From Megaleporinus macrocephalus (taxonomy: Eukaryota > Chordata > Actinopteri > Characiformes > Anostomidae), in the NCBI GenBank assembly GCA_021613375.1, contig CM038719.1, positions 5,576,890 through 5,640,889 on the forward strand: a stretch of 64,000 nt of DNA. The letters are read 5' to 3'. Made by a program: the position numbers and the translations under genes. Shown piece by piece: positions 13,001-23,284 of this stretch. Every line of letters begins with the position of its first letter. Position 1 is the stretch's first letter. The notes under the pieces are model-generated. The model was not told where the DNA came from, ran no database searches, and was given only the letters and a program-made list of their open reading frames with translations.

Positions 13001-16000
13001 ATAGATCTACAGGAACCCCCAGTGTAAACTATACAAACAATGTTTATATGATATTAATACTGCAAGTAATAATACACAGCTTTACAGTTCACAGCAAAAA
13101 TGATGGGAATGTAATAAAATGTTGTCTGTATGATATTAATACTATGGAGTAGGGCTGTATCTAACTATTAATTTCTTCATCGATTCATCTAACGATTCTT
13201 TTTTTGATTAGTCATTTAATCTAACGACTAATTTTTACTCTAATGTGAGTGTGTCACGTAGCTACACACCTCACGCACAAGAACTCGGACAGTTTGTGGA
13301 CTGTATATTTTTTCAGAGAGTCGTTTGAGAAGCAGCTATGTGTGTTTTAAAGCTTCTGCCGTATCAAGAACAGTCATAGGTTCTACACTGGACGATTAAG
13401 AAAGTGACTCTACTGAAATAAACATGATACACGTGTTAATAATCTTAAAATAATCTGCTAAGATAAACAGGTAAACAGGTGCTGTCCTGCTGCTGTGTTG
13501 ATGAAGCTCTACGAGATGTTTGATCTTCAAGGTCTCGTGTATAGCAGTTGTACTGTTGTGATCATCTCCACTGTGCAGAGCTGACAGAGCACCACACTGT
13601 TGTGTTTCTGTGTGAAACACTCCCACAATTTGAGATACACATGAGTGATTGTTTGTAAATCCATGCTTTTAGTAGGCGCCCCAGCCCTAACTAATACTAT
13701 ACGTTATATTACAACAGCTTCTACAGTTTATAGCAAAAATGAGGGGTAATGTAATAAAACGCTGTTTGGATTATACTAATACTATGGAGTATTGGCTGTT
13801 TTTGGTCTGGGGTTGAACGGGCAGTCAACTTAAAATGATCTTCATAGCATCTAACCTACAGAGGACCTAATGTACACACTAATTTAGAAAATATACACAG
13901 TAAATAGTTTTGCACTGCAGCTAGGTATATAGTAATGTTATTTAAAATGAGAATAAACCAGGCGTGGAATCATTCTATAGAATGATAGAGTAGAAGCTCA
14001 GTATTTTAGTCCATGTTTATAGATAACAGTGAGTCATACAGTGTCAGAAACCACATGATAAGGCACATGATTTATGAGAATACTCACTACAAGGTTTGAA
14101 GCATCAGTGTGACTCAAGCACACAGTTAGCACCAAGCTAATTAGTGTGCGAACAGGCTTTCACTAAAGGTCTTGTTCAACAATTTAGTCGCATAGAGAAA
14201 TGAAAGAAACAAACTTAAGACACCAAACATGTCTTTGTTGAACTACTATATATGGGTGTAAAATAGATTCTGGGCTAAAGCACTTAACATATGAAGATCC
14301 ATATCGACACCATCCAAAGAAAAGCAAGTCTCTAAAACGGCCAATTTACAGTAGAGGTCAAAAACCTTCACTTTTAATGTAAGTCGATGAAAGCAGAATT
14401 TCTCCCAAGCTATTTTGAAGCATTTCTATTGGTCCATTCACCATGAAATTAATACAATCAATACAATATAAACAGCAGCTGCTGCGTTCACATGTGAAAA
14501 AACAAAAAAACACCAAAATCTACTGTCTCACCTGCACTGGTAGCCTCCGCCCGCAGTCTGTCCACGGCAGCTGCTGCAGGCGGGCGCTGAGCTGGGAGCT
14601 CCGGGCAGCGTGGAGGACGAAACCTCAGGAACCTGAGCCTCCGCTCCGACAGGCTTATGGATACAGCACTGACCGGAAAACTCCCTGCAGATCTTCTCCA
14701 CTGCTTCTCGAACCACCTGGTCCTTAAACTGAAGATCAAACAGAGATTTAGTGAAATGGCACGGCCTTTAACGAGACAGACCTTTCCTCAGACCGTACAA
14801 CATGACTATCTGGAAAACTCTTAGCTCTACCTTCTCCATGTAAGACGTAAACCAGGCTGGAGGTGTCTTATCCTCAACCTTTCCCCCCTTAAGCTCATTA
14901 AGGGTCACCTTAAAAACACAATTATGTATTAGCATGTTGACATGACAGCAAGAAAGAATGTGATAGATACACAAATTTCATTAGAGAGAGAAAATAGAAA
15001 GTATATATACATCAGCCACAGCTGCTCCTGTACGCTGTACGCTGAATACGCTGTTTTCTGTATACACTGACATGAACACTGTACATAGCTATCTACCTTG
15101 CTGCGCTGAGGGCTGTCGACAGAGCTGTACACTACAGTGTACCACAAATACTAGCAGTGGGCGATATGGCCACTAATAGAGTACATCACTGTATTAATTA
15201 AATACATATCACCCCTCCCTTTCTTTTGGGGGGTATTTGGGTACTTAATACAAACATAACTCAGGTATGAATTTTACTTGTTTAGTTTTTTTATCTATCC
15301 CTCCCAGTATAACTGTATTACTATCAATCTACCACTCCCAGTATAACTGTATTACTATCAATCTATCTATCCCTCCCAGTATAACTGCATTACTATCAAT
15401 CTACCACTCCCAGTATAACTGTATTACTACCTATGTATCTATCCCTCCCAGTATAACTGCATTACTATCAATCTACCACTCCCAGTACAACTGTATTACT
15501 ACCTATGTATCTATCGCTTCCAGTATAACTGTATTACTATCAATCTATCTATCGCTCCCAGTATAACTGCATTACTATCAATCTATCGCTCCCAGTATAA
15601 CTGTATTACTATCAATCTACCACTCCCAATATAACTGTATTACTATCAATCTATCTATCCCTCCCAGTATAACTGTATTACAATCAATCTACCACTCCCA
15701 GTATAACTGCATTACTATAAATCTACCACTCCCAGTATAACTGTATTACTATAAATCTATCTACCACTCCTGTTTAACTGTATTACTATCAATCTGTCTA
15801 TCGCTCCCAATATAACTGTATTACTATCTATGTATCTATCGCTCCCAGTATAACTGTATTACTATCTATGTACCTATCGATCCCAGTATAACTGTATTAC
15901 TATCAATCTATCCTCCCAATATAACTGTATTACTATCTATGTATCTATCGCTCCCAGTATAACTGTATTACTATCTATGTATCTATCGATCCCAGTATAA

Positions 16001-19000
16001 CTGTATTACTATCTATGTATCTATCGATCCCAGTATAACTGTATTACTATCAATCTATCTATCCCTCCCAGTATAACTGTATTACTATCAATCTGTCTAT
16101 CGCTTCCAGTATAACTGTATTACTATCAATCTATCTATCCCTCCCAGTATAACTGTATTACTATCAATCTGTCTATCGCTTCCAGTATAACTGTATTACT
16201 ATCTATGTATCTATCCCTCCCAGTATAACTGTATTACTATCTATGTATCTATCGATCCCAGTATAACTGTATTACTATCTATGTATCTATCGATCCCAGT
16301 ATAACTGTATTACTATCAATCTATCTATCCCTCCCAGTATAACTGTATTACTATCAATCTGTCTATCGCTTCCAGTATAACTGTATTACTATCAATCTAT
16401 CTATCCCTCCCAGTATAACTGTATTACTATCAATCTGTCTATCGCTTCCAGTATAACTGTATTACTATCTATGTATCTATCGCTTCCAGTATAACTGTAT
16501 TACTATCTATGTATCTATCCCTCCCAGTATAACTGTATTACTATCTATGTATCTATCGCTTCCAGTATAACTGTATTACTATGTATCTATCCCTCCCAGT
16601 ATAACTGTATTACTATCAATCTATCTATCCCTCCCAGTATAACTGTATTACTATCAATCTGTCTATCGCTTCCAGTATAACTGTATTACTATCTATGTAT
16701 CTATCGCTTCCAGTATAACTGTATTACTATCTATGTATCTATCGCTTCCAGTATAACTGTATTACTATCTATGTATCTATCCCTCCCAGTATAACTGTAT
16801 TACTATCAATCTTTCTATCGCTTTCAGTATAACTGTATTACTATCAATCTATCTATCCCTCCCAGTATAACTGTTTATCTATCTATCCCTCCCTGTATAA
16901 CTGTTTATCTATCTATCCCTCCCTGTATAACTGTTTATCTATCCCTCCCTGTATAACTGTTTATCTATCTATCCCTCCCTGTATAACTGTTTATCTATCC
17001 CTCCCTGTATAACTGTTTATCTATCTATCCCTCCCTGTATAACTGTTTATCTATCCCTCCCTGTATAACTGTTAATCTATCTATCCCTCCCTGTATAACT
17101 GTTTATCTATCCCTCCCTGTATAACTGTTTATCTATCCCTCCCTGTATAACTGTTTATCTATCTATCCCTCCCTGTATAACTGTTTATCTATCCCTCCCT
17201 GTATAACTGTTTATCTATCCCTCCCTGTATAACTGTTTATCTATCCCTCCCTGTATAACTGTTTATCTATCTATCCCTCCCTGTATAACTGTTTATCTAT
17301 CCCTCCCTGTATAACTGTTTATCTATCCCTCCCTGTATAACTGTTTATCTATCTATCCCTCCCTGTATAACTGTTTATCTATCCCTCCCTGTATAACTGT
17401 TAATCTATCCCTCCCAGTATAACTGTTAATCTATCTATCAGTCCCAGTTTAACTGTTTATCTATCTATCACTCCCAGTATAACTGTATTACAGTCTTCTA
17501 GTTGCAGCTCTTAATTATGCTGTTCTAATAAACTCAGACATTCACTTTCACCTGCCATATCAAAGCAACCACCAACACCAACATCCTTCTACTATTTAAA
17601 TATATTCCAGATCAAAGATCTTTAATTAGAACAGATTGTAAAGCGCCGCTGCTGGTCTAGAAATCACTGAACGTGTCCGGGCCGGAACACAGACGGAGCT
17701 CATGGAGAAACGGCAGCAGTCAGTATCTGAGCTGTTGTGAAAACAGAAGATTAGTGATTCTTACTAAGCCCTCCTCAGGCACAGCAGCCTGGACCTTTCG
17801 GCTCACCACCTGCGCCAGAGTCGGGCAGTGCTGTGGAGGCCGGAAGCCTTTTTTGGGTTCTGGAATGGTGCCTGGCTTCACCTGAGCCAAACTCAGGCTG
17901 GGTCCCGGGCCGGGCACTCTGCCAGTGGTGCCGCGGGTCTCATACACATTCATCTGCAGCCTGTTCCCCTGGCGGGCCGCACTCTGTGGGGGAGGGACAA
18001 AGGACAGGAAGTCTTATCAGACGTGTAGAGCTCCCAGTTTAACAGTTCAATTATAGGAAAATGAAACCCTAACAATTCTGAGTTATTTTTAAAAACAAAC
18101 TAAACAAAGCTTTGAACTACAGTAACTGCTGTTAGCATAATATGGAATGTCAATTACCTAATTGCCAGGTTTATGCAAATTTTATGCAAATCTCACATAG
18201 GGCTGGACGATAAAACGATAACGGAAATTATCGCGAAATGACGTTTCCTCGATAGAACTATAAGACGTAGTCGATAGAATTAAGTTCCGTCCATGTTTTG
18301 AGAGACAACACGAACAGCCAATGAGAATGAGAATAGCGCCGCCACAAACCAATCAGGTGGCTGAACTAGAGTTCCAGCCATTTCATGTTTGGTTGAAGCA
18401 CACAGTGCAGAGTGTAGGAGTGGCGGCAGTTTAACCCACACGCTAGTAATCTGGTTACTGCAGGCGTTACAGTCGAGCAGAGAGAATAAAATAAGAGAAA
18501 ATAACAGAAAACGTTAAACTACTACTGAAAGAAACATGATACACGTGTTAATAATCTATAAATAGTTAATAAGATAAGATAAACAGGTAAACAGGTGCTG
18601 TCCTGCTGCTGTGTTGATGAAGCTCTACGGGATGTTTGATCTTCAAGGTCTCGTGTGTAGCAGTTGTACTGTTGTGATCATCTCCACTGTGCAGAGCTGA
18701 CAGAGCACCACACTGTTGTGTTTCTGTGTGAAACACTCCCACAACGTTAGATACACGTGAGTGATTGTTTGTAGCTGCAGCTCGCGCTCCGGATAAATCC
18801 ATGCTTTCAGTGGGCGTGGTCATATTTGCGACGCGTCGACGCACGTTACGCTAATCGGCGTAATTTTGTAATGGATAGAGATAAATATATATACTGTAGG
18901 AGTTTGAGTGAGAACGCTGAGGCAAAGTTGACTTTAGAATTAAAAATCCCGAGTAGGAAACCAACAACTCCCCATTAGAGCAGACAGAGAGTCGACTCAC

Positions 19001-19098
19001 CGCTATGAGTTCTTTCCTCAGCCCGAGCTTAAAGGGCCAGCAACAGCCTACTTAACACAGTGTCTGTGTGTAAATACTGTTTATACTAATACTACCCC

Positions 19099-19134
<36 letters not shown>

Positions 19135-22100
19135 TTAATTATACAATATACAGTTGTGTAATGTTCTATAGTACAGTTGTCTTCTGATAGAAAATAAATA
19201 ATTTAACAAAATTTTATAATTTTGATATCTTCACTTCTCACTTAAAGTAAAAAGGCAATAGTGATTTGATTTATATCGTGATATATACTGATATGAAAAA
19301 AATAATTGTGATAAGATTTTATTCCATATCGCCCAGCTCTAATCTCACAGCAAGTAAAAGCTGAAATCTAAATGGCTCAGATTTGTGCTCATCACAAACC
19401 GCAAACTAGCATATGAATAAGTGCACTTATCAGTATAGGAGACTGTGGTTTGGGACGCAGGCTCAGCAAGTGAGACCCGATTAACAGTCCCGTAGCCGCA
19501 GTGTTTGATTATAGATCTGCTTGTGCTGCCTGCAAGCTGGTCATTAAACATCTTTAAGGTGTTTCTTAATTAAGGACCACTTCCATCCATCCATCCATTA
19601 TCTTCTGCTTTATCCCGCTACTCGGGGTCACAGGGGGCTGGAACCAATCCCACCATGGACAGCTCACCAGTCTAAGGACCACTTATTGAGTCAAATAAAC
19701 ACATTCACAGAGATAAGCTGATGTTGTAGACCACAATGCTAGGCCGCTCCTCAGCCAGGCTTCATCAAGCTTGATGAAGTTTATGATGAAACAGACAGGT
19801 AGGTCATCCATCTTTCTTCGTAAACAACCATGTAACCAATAAAATATCCTCATATTGCCCACCTCTAGGAGCTCTGGCTTCATGTAAGCTCTTCAATTGG
19901 ACATTCAGTGTAATGTACAGTTAGTTTGGAAATGTAAACAACAGGAACGTCAAGTTCAAACTTAAAGCTGGCTTAACAAGGCTGTTGCTATCTGATCCCA
20001 GGTAGTGGCTGTGACGATAACTGCATTACTGGGGTCATCTGACACCTACTGGGGGCGGAGATTATTACCATCATATCTGTTATGTATTTTTATTGTGCTG
20101 GTGAAAACTGATTTACCATCATTAATCCCACTTAGCATTAGTTAATTTCTTAGTTTACTAACAGCTCTGTGTGTTAGTAATGTAGGCTGAAACATCAGCT
20201 GAGATATGTTTAATCCATAAGACTGAGTGCTGTAGGTTTTAAGTGATCTTGGCCAACGTGGCTTTCTGTGTCTGGAAGTGGTTTAAAGTGAACACAGTAC
20301 GCTGACAGAATGCTGAGTGAACAGTGATCTGAGTAACCAGAGCAGTAATGTATTTTCACTGCAGAATTACAACTGGGAGTGTCTGAAATCACCTACTAGT
20401 CAGTTGGTACTAGATTAGAGTCAGTACGTACTGCTTGAGCGGCAGACTAGTAGGTAATTTCAGTAATCGAGCTTTAGTAGCCACACAAGCTCAGACTTAT
20501 TATGTCCACCATATTGCCAGTGTCCTGTGATGCAAGACATCAGACCACCACCGTAAAAGTCCCATTTACTGACAGATTTAGACACACTGATTTTCACTTT
20601 TGTCTGAATGTACTCACACTGTGTCTAGCGGTAGTGTTAGTGTGCTGTGTTCACCTATATAAACATGGCAGCCGATTCAGTAGGTCATCCGGGTTCGCCT
20701 ACTACTTGATTCCTACTGAGTATTCAGACATACTAGCCGCGCTCGTCTACTGATTTCACTACTGAGTAGCAGGCAAGTAGGCGATTTCTGACGCATCTTA
20801 TATCTCATTATACTGAACATTATGACTAAAAGGTTTTCAGTACCCCGAGAGCAGTGCCTTTAGTTCATTACACTGAATCATCACTAAGTGACTCTGTGTT
20901 CAGCTTTAGATCCTGTCGTGCTGTTTGGTGTGAAGGGAAAGTCAGGACTACTCGTCCCGTGCGGGTCTGAGCATGTCTGAATCTTCTCACTGAGCAGCGA
21001 ATCTTCTCAAACTCTCTACAGGTGTGTATGTGAGACCTGCATCATATCATTTTACAGTTAAAGCAGTTACAGCGGCCCTAACATGTTTGGGGGTCAGCAG
21101 AAAACAGCCAGACCACCAGGATATGTTGTTTAGGTGTTGCTAGGTTATCATCGTGTTATCCCAGGTGGTTGGTAAGGTGTTACTAGGTTATCACTATGCC
21201 ATCCCAGGTGGTTGCTAAGGTGTTGCTAGGTTATCGTTATGTTATCCCGGGTGGTTGCTAAGGTGTTGCTAGGTTATCACTATGCCATCCCAGGTGGTTT
21301 GTAAGGTGTTGCTAAGTTATCACTATGTTATCCCAGGTGGTTGCTAAGGTGTTGCTAGATTATCGTTATGTTATCCTGGATGGTTGCTAAGGTGTTGCTA
21401 GGTTATCACTATGCTATCCCAGGTGGTTGGTAAGGTGTTGCTAGGTTATCACTATGCTATCCCAGGTGGTTGGTAAGGTGTTGCTAGGTTATCACTATGC
21501 TATACCAGGTGGTGGCTATGGTGTTGCTAGGTTATCATTGTGTTATCCCGGGTGGTTGCTAAGGTGTTGCTAGGCTATCACTATGTTATCCCATGTGGTT
21601 GCTAAGATGTTGTCAGGGCATCAATATGCTATCCCAGGTAGGTGCTAAGGTGTTGCTAGGTTATCACCACGTTATGCCAGGTGGTTGCTAAGTTGTTGCT
21701 AGGCAATCGCTATTATAGCCCAGGAGGTTGCTAAGGAGTTGCTATTAGTATTAATATAAGAAGCTACTAGTAATAATATCAGAACCTATTACTATTAATA
21801 ACATAAGCTACTACTATTAATATTAGAAGCTAATATTTTTTATATCAGAAGCTAAAATATTAATATTAGAACCTATTACTATTAATAGTTTCTAATATTA
21901 ATAGTAGTAGCTTATACTATCAGTATTAATATTAGAAGCTACTAGTATTAATATTAGAAGCTACTAGCATTAATATTAGAAGTTATTAGTATTAATATTA
22001 AAAGATAGTTCAGATCATAATTACACAACAAGTGCTGTAACTGTAGTTGGCTTAATCGAGTAAATTATGGGATTAATATCTTAACTTGTGAATCACAACA

Positions 22101-23107
22101 GACCAACAATCTATCAGACTTTTATAGAATTTTTAACTGAGAATCTGATTTTGGCCTAAAATAGTTAAATAAACAGAGAGCTGCCCTGTGAGCAGAGGAC
22201 CAATCAGAAGACTTCTTTGCTTTATTTACCTTCAGAGCCTCTTCATACTCCACTGAAAAGCAAAGCACAGAGACGACAATAAATGAACTGCACAAACATG
22301 AGGAGTAAAAGTCTGTTCATGCTCTCCACAGCTTCATTACTCACACTGGCTGTTGATCGAAACCTAAAAGAGAAAACGAAAGGAAAACGATCAGCGTCAG
22401 GATTTCACAACAGCAGCACATTACATGACGGTTCAGCACCTCCTGCTCCTGAAACAGTCTTCTGGACAGAATCTATTAGGGCTGCCACACTCACCTCCTC
22501 GTTCTCCTCATCGTAGTACGTCAGCTGTAGACTGCATAAGCCGAATGACCTCTTCACCTGCGAGCAAGAAGAGTAAACAATGTTCATGAACCATCACGAC
22601 ACTGCACAAGCGTTCTGTTAATTACTGTTAATTACTTCTCTCTAACATCTCCCCACACGTGGACTAACCTACAATTGCTTGCCCCTCTCTATCTATCCTC
22701 TGTCTCTCCTTCTGCCTCCCTCTCTCTCTCTCATGACATGGAAACCACCAGAGCTCCATCCACACTGGCTGATCGACTGTCCCTCCTGTCCAACCCACTG
22801 ATGCTCTACTGCCCGTCAGCCTGAATGACTGGAACTTCTACAGTAGAGCCCCAACATCTGCACTCTCTCACTCTGACAGAGAACCTCTGAGATGGTCCAA
22901 ACTCTACATCACTACTTCCTGAACCTCCTGAGTATCTATGAAACATGTTCAAACCCAGCTTCTTGTATCTTAAATCTCAAATCTAAAAATCTCATCAGCT
23001 TTGTCGTTCTCTCTATATTGGGGGTCATCCAGAGGAGGACGGTCACTCTCTTTCTTTCTCTCTCTCTCTCTCTCTCTCTATCCAGAACCGACCAGAGGAG
23101 GACGGTC

Positions 23108-23188
<81 letters not shown>

Positions 23189-23251
23189 GACCAACCAGAG
23201 GAGGACGGTCACTCTCTTTCTCTCTATCCGGGGTCGACAAGAGGAGGGCGG

Positions 23252-23284
<33 letters not shown>

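Noticed and set aside
20502..20753. 83-codon frame (+)
   Set aside because: Inside the MITE-like element; no homology recognised.
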